Source: JBLHRE01 sp047625765 (GTDB taxonomy: Bacteria > Bacteroidota > Bacteroidia > Flavobacteriales > JBLHRE01). Taken from it: 26,818 nt of DNA. The position numbers and the translations under genes were made by a program. Numbering within the stretch: position 1 is the first letter of the stretch; each line of letters starts with the position of its first letter. Under the pieces are notes generated by a model. That model was given only the letters and a program-made list of their open reading frames with translations. It had not been told where the DNA came from and made no database searches. The DNA lies in NCBI GenBank assembly GCA_047625765.1, contig JBLHRE010000008.1, positions 1 through 26,818 of the forward strand, given 5' to 3'. Of this stretch, positions 9,601 through 15,931 are shown piece by piece.

Positions 9601-11233
9601 AGTAGCTGGAACACATTTGGTAAATCTTATTATTTCGGACAATGGGTGTATCGATTCAAGCGGATTTAACATCTATATTTCTGAACATCCTAATGCTGAA
9701 TGGAATCTATTGAATAGCGATAGTTTACAGTGTATTTTAGGAAATATTTTCAATTTTCAGGCAACCGATATTACATACGAATCAAATGCCATTTTCAATT
9801 GGGACTTTGGTATAAATGGAAACCCTAGCTCTGGCAACTCGGATATGGCTATGGGAATTAGCTTTGATTCTTCAGGTTTCGAATTGATTGAATTAACGGT
9901 ATCAGAATATCAATGCTCCGACAGTTTTATAGATACCGTTTGGATTAGTCCAAGGCCAATTCCTGTATTACGCACTAAGGAAACACAATGCCTCAATAAC
10001 AACTATTATTCTTTTGATGCTACCCTAGGTAGCTATGGTCCAAACGCAACTTTCCTTTGGGATTTTGGTGCAAACTCCTCTATATCATCAGACACTAATG
10101 CTTATGTCGATAGTGTAAGTTTTAGCAGTACAGGGATACAAACCTATTCGTTGACCATATCAGAAAATGGTTGCGACTCTACCGTATTTGGCAGTTTACA
10201 AATTAGCGATTTTTCTGATTCCGAATTCGTTACAAATACTAATAACCAATGTATTACAGGTAATGCGTTTAGATTTACATCTGTACATGTCAATACTTTT
10301 TCTCCAAACGCAGCGTATTTCTTTACCATAGAAAATGACACCTTTAGAACCTCTAGCACCATATATAGTTTCTCGGATACAGGAGCCTATACCATAAAAT
10401 TTACCGTTATCGATTTCGGATGCAGAGATTCCAGTTATGAAACGGTTACGGTTTATCCAGAAACCGAGGCTTATTTCAATTATTCACCTTTTGAAGGCTG
10501 CGCACCATTAACTGTGAATTTTAAAGATAGTAGTAGCTCTTACAGACCTCTATATTATTACTGGAAATTTGGCGATGGTAATATTGACTCTATCGCGAAT
10601 CCTACCAATACCTATCAAAATTCTGGACGATATGATGTGATGTTAATTGCTACAGCTGACAGCTTTTGTACCATGCCAGATTCGTTTCTAATACCTAATG
10701 CTGTTTATGTACATAAGGATCCTACCAGTGCATTTACAGCATCTACCTATTCAAGTTCAATGTTTGACCCGGAGATTACCTTCTACAGCAATTCTGGAGA
10801 TACGGTAAGCTCTTCCTTTATCATAGAGCGACAAACATTTGTTGGCGATACCATAAGCTATGTTTTCCCTGATACGGGTTGGTACGATATCCATCACATT
10901 GTAATCACTCCTATTGGATGTTTAGATACATCGGTCCAATCTATTTACATCGAACCTGAATATAAATTTTTCTCTCCCAATGCATTTAGCCCCAACAATG
11001 ATGGCATAAATGATGTTTTCCTTCAGAAAGGTTATGCTATTCTATCTTATGAATTGAGGATATTTACCCGTTGGGGTGAACAAATATTTTTAGGTAAAGA
11101 CCCATCATCCGGTTGGGATGGCAGGTCTGGAGATATTCCTGCCAAGGAGGATATTTACATCTGGAGAACCAAGGTAATAGACGTATTTGGGAAAGAATGG
11201 AAATACAAAGGATCAGTAACTCTTATCAAATAA
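3665..11233 (+). CDS. Giant secreted PKD-repeat protein with gliding-motility-type (T9SS type B) C-terminal domain
   Basis: A 2522-residue secreted protein, presumably an adhesin or filament-like surface protein. Residues 1-31 are a signal peptide (hydrophobic LLVLMTLTLTFAS, cut after NA). Residues 32-300 form the N-terminal domain typical of Bacteroidota PKD giants (HVYGGDITYTSLGNDQYQI...). Roughly residues 302-2350 hold about 24 PKD-like modules of about 85 residues, each with a QC..NSFDF start, a central W-DFG or equivalent, a DTGWH/DTTG turn and an ENGC end. Residues 2435-2522 match the type B sorting domain: PNAFSPNNDGINDVF, then RIFTRWGEQIF, GWDG and a final GSVTLIK. The ATG at 3665 was chosen because the open frame upstream starts only with a TTG and the promoter-like box lies between. 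No catalytic domain was seen. The gene is flanked by unrelated metabolic genes. Confidence is high on architecture and low on role. Confidence 0.93.
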   Translation: MNISSDILKTWQKYLLVLMTLTLTFASTLNAEHVYGGDITYTSLGNDQYQIFVTLFYDCESATDPSEVYVWAFNVVDGTPRLLTATEIYSGSVDSTYNLNLCLNPPPGTCVKKEIYSVITTLESGLGGFSLHLEEFNRSPNVLNLNNPENYGAIFYCTVPDPSDPFSGGAHNGPTFNLDPPPNICVNDTVRFDHSVTDVDGDVIIYSFCDPKGRIGVAGAGPEFIPRPYSTVPWAIGYSTKDQLPSATPFTLDPNTGLLEGVADQLGQYVYSVCFEEFRNGVLINEGNRDYMFNITNCTPEPTDAIFDSQSQTIEAGYCGDLGVQFRDTSINAMSYLWDFGDNDTSSQENPFHRYSAPGDYWVTLTINEGMTCEMSVTKLFEVYYLIDSISISNISEQCENSHSFDFEFTGNYNPENSITWDFGPNGIPATSSDLSPQGIKFAVPGMQNISLTVDNKTCSYTDNLSVLVKPSPTAIFTLPDSLCISDTLMLISQSLHSSNRTIRWAHVGANVRKAEGDSIKGVVYFQTGYSYIRLIVEDNGCSDTLIDSLYVQQLPEPTIEINSEKVQCFEGNSFSLNIGGFFSPNASYNWTFNQNASISTSKKDSLVVNFDSIGFHVFRLDVKDGPCYVSLIDSIFVSPDPIPDFTLVSNSCLILDTVDFIFTGSNGDSANYTWNFGDSTRWDIHSTSSINDTSIYQFTFQDTGEFIVSLSIEENGCLEVFKDTFYVAPAPTSYFISPTTQCIIGNSFDFNHLGNYSNPGTSTHWDFGIYGPEDTNIANPNNISFDTTGLHIITLTTIFDNCISVFSDTIHISPEPLANFDFIIDTCISSSPLNFIFNGIAGDSAIYSWDFGADFIIDSISSDSDRSVFGVQYATIGQKMVSIYVEENGCSSIYSQSFELFDAPMANYTAGAPQCILINDFDFFNEGTYSSNAKFEWNFGPLGPPSRYTENVLGLSFDAAALHTVELIITEYGCTDTFPQQILVTAEPNVFFAKQDTQCIANNSFDFVANGYFSKASSFAWDLGSDGTPNVDSVKKSTVTFSDTGWHVVSVTVYEYGCTDTYTDSVYISPVPNVYFQQPENQCISGNSYDFLAEGTFDTQATFEWIIPSGTPNYSNQKELNGVRFSEVGFNEIELRVHSHGCMVVYIDSADLSPGPVGIVAQEEAQCILVNSFNFDYSGSTYTTNTDFMWVFGDRANLDTVNLETPPAISYDTTGRFNVYLILQEDTCLDIFTTQVRVTPPPISNFKITTDSIQCIAGNSFEFINTGKYGDSAHFTWSFGGYSNPTNSLQENPTMVRWDTLGWHYVSLEIEENGCSDYYEDSIFITPTPTPIILPVDSQCIASNSFNFDGLSSISDTNGVYSWDLGSDATPSFSAGKQVNGVTFSDTGWHQVRLSISENGCIVIDTSQFYITAVPTSRFEIANAITCIDVNNFDFKNTGSYSLQASWKWYFENANIDSLSTENAYNISFNDTGYHSIKLIVTDLSCSHYYTDSVYVTTRPDPYFSNSEVQCFKNNSYDFQALNITDNSTQISWAFENASPDSAIGDIANNVVFHEFGWQQVNLFYSLNGCTKAYTDSVFLSKIPIPIIQPVDSQCVASNSYNFDGLSSIHDTNAVFFWDFGSDASPSNAAGKLVNGVTFTDTGWHQIILNISENGCDSNQSINFYVNPEPVSGFIVSDSTTCLHVNSFDFISTGSYSEQASWTWYFENSSTDSLSSENVSGISFNDTGYQIIELIVTDFSCTSSFIDSVYVEPVPDIYFVNSEIQCVDNNQYNFQAENISDSSTQVAWYFENASPDSAIGFEANNIVFQDTGWQTVNLNFSLNGCDRSYVDSVFIIPRSQPYFANKTVQCVGNNSYDFLGEGSYSDSATFYWVIENASIDTGFGLNQNGIIFDQIGYHQVAFYINDIGCADVYFDSIFISPPPISSIDSVPSQCITGNSFDFSASKSSFDDSAVFQWSFENALPSSSNLENPSGIVFQVAGTHLVNLIISDNGCIDSSGFNIYISEHPNAEWNLLNSDSLQCILGNIFNFQATDITYESNAIFNWDFGINGNPSSGNSDMAMGISFDSSGFELIELTVSEYQCSDSFIDTVWISPRPIPVLRTKETQCLNNNYYSFDATLGSYGPNATFLWDFGANSSISSDTNAYVDSVSFSSTGIQTYSLTISENGCDSTVFGSLQISDFSDSEFVTNTNNQCITGNAFRFTSVHVNTFSPNAAYFFTIENDTFRTSSTIYSFSDTGAYTIKFTVIDFGCRDSSYETVTVYPETEAYFNYSPFEGCAPLTVNFKDSSSSYRPLYYYWKFGDGNIDSIANPTNTYQNSGRYDVMLIATADSFCTMPDSFLIPNAVYVHKDPTSAFTASTYSSSMFDPEITFYSNSGDTVSSSFIIERQTFVGDTISYVFPDTGWYDIHHIVITPIGCLDTSVQSIYIEPEYKFFSPNAFSPNNDGINDVFLQKGYAILSYELRIFTRWGEQIFLGKDPSSGWDGRSGDIPAKEDIYIWRTKVIDVFGKEWKYKGSVTLIK
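4568..10720 (+). repeat. Array of about 24 PKD-like modules inside the giant gene
   Basis: Reading the translation, modules recur roughly every 255 nt. Each opens with a cysteine before an N-S-F/Y-D/N-F motif, has a W-D/S/Y-F-G-like core and closes with N/Y-G-C. The first (CGDLGVQFRD...WDFGDNDT) and last (CAPLTVNFKD...WKFGDGN) look most like classic PKD domains. The inner ones are more divergent from PKD but close to each other. A degenerate module follows before the sorting domain. The count is by eye and could be off by one or two. Confidence 0.85.
7655..9184 (+). repeat. Tandem duplication of a three-module block, 765-bp period (7655-8419 and 8420-9184)
   Basis: Three consecutive modules recur in the same order exactly 765 nt (255 codons) later. 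The PVDSQC starts are at 7670 and 8435. The second-module TTC/TTC cysteines are at 7946 and 8711. The third-module QC cysteines are at 8198 and 8963. No net insertion or deletion separates the copies. Shared strings include NFDGLSSI, NGVTF, ISFNDTGY and FENASPDSAIG. The copies have diverged at many codons, so the duplication is not recent. Confidence 0.92.
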
Positions 11234-11286
11234 GCTTTGCCAATCCATTTCGACTAAGCTATATTCGCCAACCACAAAAACTAGCT

Positions 11287-11481
11287 ATGGAAATTAAAAT
11301 AAAGGAAGGGCAAATAAGCATGGTGCCAAACGGTCCATTTAGATTGGAAGGAGATTTTGAAATTTTGGCTGAAGGTGTTGTTCAAGAAAAAAAGGAACGT
11401 ATATCCTTATGTCGATGTGGCGAATCATTGAAAATGCCTTTGTGCGATGGCACTCACAAAAAAATAGGTTTTAAAGACTAA
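11287..11481 (+). CDS. CDGSH iron-sulfur domain protein
   Basis: A 64-residue mitoNEET-type protein. Its C-terminal CRCGESLKMPLCDGTH fits the C-x-C-x2-S/T-x3-P-x-C-D-G-x-H signature, so C42, C44, C53 and H57 should bind a [2Fe-2S] cluster. The N-terminal half (ISMVPNGPFRLEGDFEIL) is the usual beta-rich lead-in of small bacterial members. There is no signal peptide or membrane anchor, so it is probably cytosolic, and its electron or cluster partner is unknown. The frame is open well upstream into the 3' end of the giant gene. The ATG at 11287, 53 bp past that gene's stop, is chosen because it gives the normal family length and avoids overlap. It may be read through from the giant gene or from its own promoter; no clear promoter box was seen. 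Confidence 0.88.
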   Translation: MEIKIKEGQISMVPNGPFRLEGDFEILAEGVVQEKKERISLCRCGESLKMPLCDGTHKKIGFKD

Positions 11482-11504
11482 CAATCTTTCCAAGCGGCTT
11501 AAAT

Positions 11505-11525
11505 TAGAGCATGGTCCGAGCTCTA
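11505..11525 (+). terminator. Possible weak intrinsic terminator after the CDGSH gene
   Basis: TAGAGC (11505-11510) and GCTCTA (11520-11525) can form a 6-bp stem with a 9-nt loop, followed by TTATTTTTT. It lies 23 nt beyond the CDGSH stop. The stem is short and overlaps the start of the decayed lipoprotein gene, so it may be coincidental. Confidence 0.3.
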
Positions 11526-11861
11526 TTATTTTTTGGCGTTTTAGGGTTAAGTTTCTGTGGTATTTAACAAGTACCTGAAACAATAATATCTTATGCTGTT
11601 TCAAGCACATCCAATCAAGCCAAATCGTTTACTATTTCTTATTTAGATCCATACAGGCAAATAATTACCCAAGGAGAATTCACAAGCTAGGCTTAGTCTT
11701 CTCCTTGCTTGGAGGATGAATTTAAAAGAGGAGATTTGGTAGAAATAAAAGTTACTTCAAAAAATCTAGGCACGCCTATTCAGGCAGCCATCTATTTCAA
11801 CTATTACACATTAGCAAGTACCCATAAGCAGCATAACAATACTGAAGTATTGATTCAATGA
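11511..11861 (+). pseudogene. Decayed small lipoprotein gene with three in-frame stops
   Basis: In one continuous frame of 117 codons, an ATG starts a lipoprotein-like signal peptide (MVRALLFFGVLGLSFCG, candidate lipidated Cys16). The frame is interrupted by TAA at 11565-11567 and TAG at 11688-11690 and 11694-11696, and ends with TGA at 11859-11861. Between the stops the translation still reads like a protein: ISYAVSSTSNQAKSFTISYL, then FKRGDLVEIKVTSKN and IQAAIYFNYYTLAST. The layout (Y-x-V, then a TISY strand, a GD-V-I-V strand and a final x-x-IYFN strand) recalls the small MmpS-like or beta-sandwich lipoproteins common in Bacteroidota, but the assignment is tentative. A lipobox residue of F at -1 is unusual and may be further decay. 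Three separate stops make a sequencing error unlikely. This explains the otherwise empty 410-bp stretch between the CDGSH and rhodanese genes. Confidence 0.7.
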
Positions 11862-11891
11862 TTGACCCTCCTATAACATTGAAATTAAATG

Positions 11892-12329
11892 CTATTTTAC
11901 AACAAGCATACCTTTAGCATTCCAAGCTGTAATTCCTCCTTCTAAATTATAGATTTCGGAATAGCCCAAGTTTACCAATTGCTTCATAGCCTTACCGCTT
12001 CTTCCTCCAGATTTGCAATACACTAAAATTGGTTCATCTCTTTTTAATGTATTCAGAGAATCTTTAAAACTTTCATCAAAGAAATTCATCTTAATAGCAC
12101 CTTCAATTATTCCTTCGGCCCATTCGTTTGGTGTTCTAACATCTAACAATTGAACATTCTCCCAAGCACAAAGTTCCTTGAATTTTTCTACGTTCACATT
12201 TTGATCAACCACCCTTGCCTGAACAGTTAATTCTGTAACATTTGTAGTGTCAATAACCGTATTGTCTGGTCCTCCACAAGCAAGGAAACCCAAACAGGAA
12301 ATTGATGCGACAATTATTGAGATTTTCAT
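11892..12329 (-). CDS. Rhodanese-like domain lipoprotein
   Basis: This 145-residue protein has a type II signal peptide: MKISIIVASISCLGF then LAC, with lipidated Cys18. That places it in the periplasm or on a membrane. Residues 46-145 are a single rhodanese domain with LLDVRTPNEW (D63, R65), an EGAIKMNF segment and the active-site loop VYCKSGGRSGKA with catalytic Cys105, ending in GGITAWNAKG. The family carries sulfur as a persulfide between donors and acceptors; the substrate here is unknown. It lies 5 nt after rsmG on the same strand and is probably the last gene of that operon. Confidence 0.9.
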   Translation of the reverse strand: MKISIIVASISCLGFLACGGPDNTVIDTTNVTELTVQARVVDQNVNVEKFKELCAWENVQLLDVRTPNEWAEGIIEGAIKMNFFDESFKDSLNTLKRDEPILVYCKSGGRSGKAMKQLVNLGYSEIYNLEGGITAWNAKGMLVVK

Positions 12330-12334
12330 AAATT

Positions 12335-12967
12335 TTATTTTTGTGTCATTGGTAGATAAACCACCTTTTTAGTTTCGAAAAATGATTCTTTGAAATAGTC
12401 TGGAAGCTCAAATATTTTAGTTGATTCTTTTTCAAACCGAGCCAATTCATCACTTAAATCTCCACCTTTTAAGTAAAAGATACCATTTATTAATTCGTTG
12501 TGTTGGTCATCTAAAAAAGAGTTTTTAACCCAACGCACAAAGGCATCCATTCTAGTTACAGCTCTGCTTACCACAAAATGAAATTTTTCATCAATCTTCT
12601 CGGCTCTTTCGTGCTTGGCTTGCAAATTCTTTAATCCAATAGATTCAGCAACAGCATTCACTACTTTTATTTTTTTTCCAATCGAATCAACCAGTAAAAA
12701 ATTACAATTTGGAAAAAGAATCGCCAATGGAATTCCAGGAAATCCTCCTCCACAACCCACATCCAAAATATTGGTACCATCGGCAAACGAATGCACCTTT
12801 GCTATACCTAAAGAATGCAACACATGGCGCTCGTAGAATGCGTCCATATCTTTTCTAGATATAACATTAATTTGCTCATTCCACTTGTGATATAAAGGCT
12901 TAAGCTGCTTAAACTGATCAATTTGATGTAGGCTTAAATTGGGAAAATACTTTAAAATTTTATCCAT
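12335..12967 (-). CDS. rsmG: 16S rRNA (guanine527-N7)-methyltransferase RsmG (GidB)
   Basis: A 210-residue SAM-dependent methyltransferase that modifies G527 of 16S rRNA in the 530 loop; loss in other bacteria gives low-level streptomycin resistance. Visible family marks are the N-terminal helix (YHKWNEQINVISRKD), a HVLHSL motif, the SAM-binding loop ILDVGCGGGFPGIPLAI around residues 68-84, LVDSIGKKIKVV as motif II, and VVSRAVT. The length is normal for RsmG. Its ATG lies inside the last codons of the sigma factor gene (8-bp overlap, ATGGATAA), which implies translational coupling. The neighbouring gidA/mnmG found beside gidB in some bacteria is absent here. Confidence 0.96.
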   Translation of the reverse strand: MDKILKYFPNLSLHQIDQFKQLKPLYHKWNEQINVISRKDMDAFYERHVLHSLGIAKVHSFADGTNILDVGCGGGFPGIPLAILFPNCNFLLVDSIGKKIKVVNAVAESIGLKNLQAKHERAEKIDEKFHFVVSRAVTRMDAFVRWVKNSFLDDQHNELINGIFYLKGGDLSDELARFEKESTKIFELPDYFKESFFETKKVVYLPMTQK

Positions 12968-13550
12968 TAAAAATTCGTTTATGCGCTCTAAATAATTTAA
13001 CCATTTGTCTCTTAGCTCTAAACAATTTGGCCTTTACAGTACCTAAAGGAAGATCTAATTCTTTTGCTATTTCTGCATACGAGCGCTCTTCCATAAAGCG
13101 CAAAACTATCAATTTATAATACGAGGGTTTTAATTTTTTAAGGAGTTTTCTAACACTCTGCTTCCTTTCTGATACAATAATCTCATATTCAGGAGAATCC
13201 ATATTATTGATCATCGAAATTTGTGTTTCTTCCAAAAGGTTATCCGACAAAGAATTCGCAGTAATAGATCGCTTCTTTCTTTTTAAATGATCTATGAAAT
13301 TATTATTGGCTATTTGAAACAGCCAGGTGCTAAATGCATGATTAGATCTGTACTGCCTTAATTTTGCAAAAGCTTTAGAGAAAGTAAGTAAGGTTAAATC
13401 TTCTGCTTCTTCGTTGCTTAATTTATTCCTCGAAAAGATAGATTTTACTTGAGTCCAATATAAATCTAAGAGTAGTTGAAAAGCTTCTTGATTGCCGATT
13501 ATTGCTTGGCTTATCAACTGTTTATCTCGTAATAAATCTTGTGTTGCCAT
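12960..13550 (-). CDS. RNA polymerase sigma factor, sigma-70/ECF family
   Basis: This 196-residue protein has sigma region 2 at about residues 25-95, with LTLLTFSKAFAKL and the DNA-melting STWLFQIANNNFIDHLKRKK. A linker carrying an acidic/Ser segment follows. Region 4 spans about residues 135-190, with the helix-turn-helix YAEIAKELDLPLGTVKAKLF. It should direct RNA polymerase to an alternative promoter set; targets are unknown. There is no adjacent anti-sigma factor gene or membrane sensor, so the usual ECF control partner is not here. It lies 29 bp downstream of the glycosyltransferase gene and overlaps rsmG by 8 bp, so the three are probably cotranscribed. Confidence 0.92.
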   Translation of the reverse strand: MATQDLLRDKQLISQAIIGNQEAFQLLLDLYWTQVKSIFSRNKLSNEEAEDLTLLTFSKAFAKLRQYRSNHAFSTWLFQIANNNFIDHLKRKKRSITANSLSDNLLEETQISMINNMDSPEYEIIVSERKQSVRKLLKKLKPSYYKLIVLRFMEERSYAEIAKELDLPLGTVKAKLFRAKRQMVKLFRAHKRIFNG

Positions 13551-13579
13551 CGTGTTTGGATATTTCGTACCCTAACAAG

Positions 13580-14701
13580 TTACCAATTTTCGCGCGACCT
13601 CTTACTTTTTGTTACAAAAGAAATTGTTTGTACTATAAAAACCAGCAACTCCCCAAACGGATACAAAATCATTGTTTTTATACTTTGAAGTTTATGAGCC
13701 CAAATAAGATGTACAATCATGTACAATAACAATCTAAAACCAAACAAGGCTAAAACCAATACCAACTGAAATCCAACAACCAATAGACCAAAAAACAACA
13801 ACCAAAATAAAGTTTGGAGAAAGGAGTTAAATCCCAGTAAAAATTGATGTTTGACTTTGTAATGACTTATTGTTGAAAAGTGTCTTTGCTTTTGTTCTAT
13901 CCACTTTCTAATCGAAATTTTAGGAATAGAATGTGTCAATCCAGTATAGCTTGCAACAGTGCTTGTATTGTTAGAGTTGGCTCTATTATTTACAAACAGA
14001 TCGTCATCTCCGGATGTAACATTTAAATGACCAGCAAAACCTTTACCATCCATAAATAATGATTTGGTATAAGCTAGGTTTCGTCCTACACCCATATAAG
14101 GGATTCCTGATTGGGCAAAACCAATATAAGTAAGTGCTGTTTGTAATGCTTCAAATTGCTGTAACCATGCAACAAAACCTTGTCCTAATCTATAATCACC
14201 TACACCTAGCACAATGGTCTTATCTGTTGTAAAGCCCTGTGCCATCTCTTTTATCCATTGATTTGTGGCAGGTTTACAATCAGCATCTGTAAATATTAGA
14301 TGTTCGTATTTGGCTGCTTTTATACCTAAGGTTAATCCAAACTTTTTCCCAACACTTAATTTATTGTCTGTGGCGGGTACATTTACCAAACGTAAGTTTG
14401 GATGTTGTTCTTGCAGTTTTTCGATGTATGATCGGGTTCCATCCCAAGACAAATCGTTCACCACAATTAATTCAAACTCGGGATAATCTTGCGCGAAAAG
14501 ATGTGGTAAAAATTGCGTGAAATTTTCTTTCTCGTTTCGGCCTATTACAATAACCGAAACGGGCGGATTAGTCTTGAAATTTTTCGAGTTATTAGTGCTT
14601 ACAAGTCCTTTACAGAAAAAAAATAACAGGTAAAATAGCTGCCCCGTTATTACCAAAACAAACAATGTCAACAAAATCAAACCTATAGAGGGAATCGCCA
14701 T
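13580..14701 (-). CDS. Membrane-anchored family 2 glycosyltransferase
   Basis: A 373-residue inner-membrane protein. One N-terminal membrane segment (about residues 5-30) is followed by a cytosolic GT-A domain and two or more C-terminal membrane segments (about 290-365). The GT2 core begins PPVSVIVIGRNEKENF. It carries IVVNDLSWDGT, the DxD-type metal/nucleotide motif FTDADC near residue 139, GDDDLFVNN as the likely acceptor/base region, and WIEQKQRHFS around residue 270 in place of the classical Q/RxxRW motif. It probably transfers a sugar from a nucleotide donor to a lipid or cell-envelope glycan; donor and acceptor cannot be told. It is the first gene of a probable minus-strand operon and is divergent from tgt across a 99-bp gap. 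Confidence 0.88.
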   Translation of the reverse strand: MAIPSIGLILLTLFVLVITGQLFYLLFFFCKGLVSTNNSKNFKTNPPVSVIVIGRNEKENFTQFLPHLFAQDYPEFELIVVNDLSWDGTRSYIEKLQEQHPNLRLVNVPATDNKLSVGKKFGLTLGIKAAKYEHLIFTDADCKPATNQWIKEMAQGFTTDKTIVLGVGDYRLGQGFVAWLQQFEALQTALTYIGFAQSGIPYMGVGRNLAYTKSLFMDGKGFAGHLNVTSGDDDLFVNNRANSNNTSTVASYTGLTHSIPKISIRKWIEQKQRHFSTISHYKVKHQFLLGFNSFLQTLFWLLFFGLLVVGFQLVLVLALFGFRLLLYMIVHLIWAHKLQSIKTMILYPFGELLVFIVQTISFVTKSKRSRENW

Positions 14702-14775
14702 TCAAAAAATTTTTTACGGGTCTTTAATTTTTCTGCAATTTACACTATTGACAAGGGCTATGGTATTATAAAACA

Positions 14776-14783
14776 TATCTTTG
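14776..14783 (+). promoter_or_regulatory. Bacteroidota -7 promoter box (TATCTTTG) before tgt
   Basis: TATCTTTG is an exact TAnnTTTG match. A TTG at 14748-14750 lies 25 nt upstream, slightly longer than the typical spacer. Transcription would begin about 10-12 nt before the tgt ATG. It is the probable promoter of tgt, the LptG-type permease and the EamA transporter. Confidence 0.6.
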
Positions 14784-14800
14784 CGCGAAATTTATCCACT

Positions 14801-15931
14801 ATGAAATTCACACTTTCGGCTAAGGACCCACTGAGTAAAGCAAGGGCTGGAGAGCTAACCACAGCTCACGGTAATGTACAAACTCCTATTTTTATGCCCG
14901 TTGGAACAGCAGGTACAGTAAAAGGTGTTCACCAACACGAGTTAAAAGAAGACACCGAAGCTCAAATAATATTAGGCAACACCTACCATCTTTACCTTAG
15001 ACCGGGATTAGATGTTATTGCATCTGCAGGTGGTTTACATAAATTCATAAACTGGGACGGACCATTACTTACTGATAGTGGTGGCTACCAAGTTTATTCA
15101 CTATCCGACAACAGAAAAATCAAAGAAGAAGGCGTAAAGTTTAAATCGCATATCGATGGTAGTTATCATTTTTTCACACCAGAAAATGTGATGGACATAC
15201 AACGTACCATTGGTGCAGATATCATTATGGCTTTCGATGAGTGCACTCCTTACCCTTGCGATTACCATTACGCAAAACGATCGATGCATATGACGCACAG
15301 GTGGTTAAAACGCTGTTGCGAAAGATTTGATACTACCGAAGGTAAGTATGGTTTTGATCAAACTTTCTTTCCTATTGTACAAGGTAGCACTTACACCGAT
15401 TTGCGCAAACAATCTGCTGAAGCTATTGCATCTTTCGAACGCGAAGGAAATGCAATTGGAGGATTGTCTGTTGGAGAACCAGCAGAAGAAATGTATGCAA
15501 TGACGGATGTTGTTTGTAGCATATTACCAGAAGACAAACCACGTTATTTAATGGGTGTTGGTACGCCAATTAATATCTTAGAAAATATTGCACTTGGTGT
15601 AGACATGTTCGATTGTGTTATGCCTACTAGAAATGCAAGAAACGGAATGTTGTTTACTAGCGAAGGCAGCATCAACATCAAAAATAAAAAGTGGGAAAAA
15701 GATTTTTCTCCAATAGATACTAATGGTAAGTCTTATGTAGATAGCGCTTATAATAAAGCCTATTTGAGACACTTGTTTGTTTCTAATGAGTTTTTGGGAA
15801 AACAAATTGCGACCTTGCACAATATAGGATTCTACCTTTGGTTGGTAGAACAAGCTAGAGAACAAATTATTGCCGGAACTTTTGCCTCTTGGAAAGACAA
15901 AATGGTAAAACAAATGGATAAACGCCTGTAA
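14801..15931 (+). CDS. tgt: tRNA-guanine(34) transglycosylase (queuine/preQ1 insertion)
   Basis: This 376-residue enzyme swaps guanine for preQ1 at the wobble position of tRNAs with GUN anticodons, a step in queuosine synthesis. It shows TPIFMPVGTAGTVKG and ILGNTYHLYLRPG near the N-terminus. The catalytic base Asp92 is in LTDSGGYQVYSL. QGSTYTDLR and GGLSVGE form the base pocket. The nucleophile Asp271 is in GVDMFDCVMPTRNARNG. Bacterial Tgt normally has a structural zinc site of the form C-x-C-x2-C...H. Here residues 306-314 read DTNGKSYVD with no cysteine, although the later His in IATLHN remains. The stop codon abuts the ATG of the next gene. The other queuosine genes are not in this window. 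Confidence 0.96.
   Translation: MKFTLSAKDPLSKARAGELTTAHGNVQTPIFMPVGTAGTVKGVHQHELKEDTEAQIILGNTYHLYLRPGLDVIASAGGLHKFINWDGPLLTDSGGYQVYSLSDNRKIKEEGVKFKSHIDGSYHFFTPENVMDIQRTIGADIIMAFDECTPYPCDYHYAKRSMHMTHRWLKRCCERFDTTEGKYGFDQTFFPIVQGSTYTDLRKQSAEAIASFEREGNAIGGLSVGEPAEEMYAMTDVVCSILPEDKPRYLMGVGTPINILENIALGVDMFDCVMPTRNARNGMLFTSEGSINIKNKKWEKDFSPIDTNGKSYVDSAYNKAYLRHLFVSNEFLGKQIATLHNIGFYLWLVEQAREQIIAGTFASWKDKMVKQMDKRL

Noticed and set aside
4568..10720. CRISPR array or tandem DNA repeat
   Set aside because: The repeats are protein modules of about 85 codons with diverged DNA; there are no short identical repeats with unique spacers.
11113..11286. Longer form of the CDGSH protein starting inside the giant gene
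   Set aside because: The extra part is read out of frame from the sorting-domain coding region and resembles no protein. The ATG at 11287 gives the usual small CDGSH protein.
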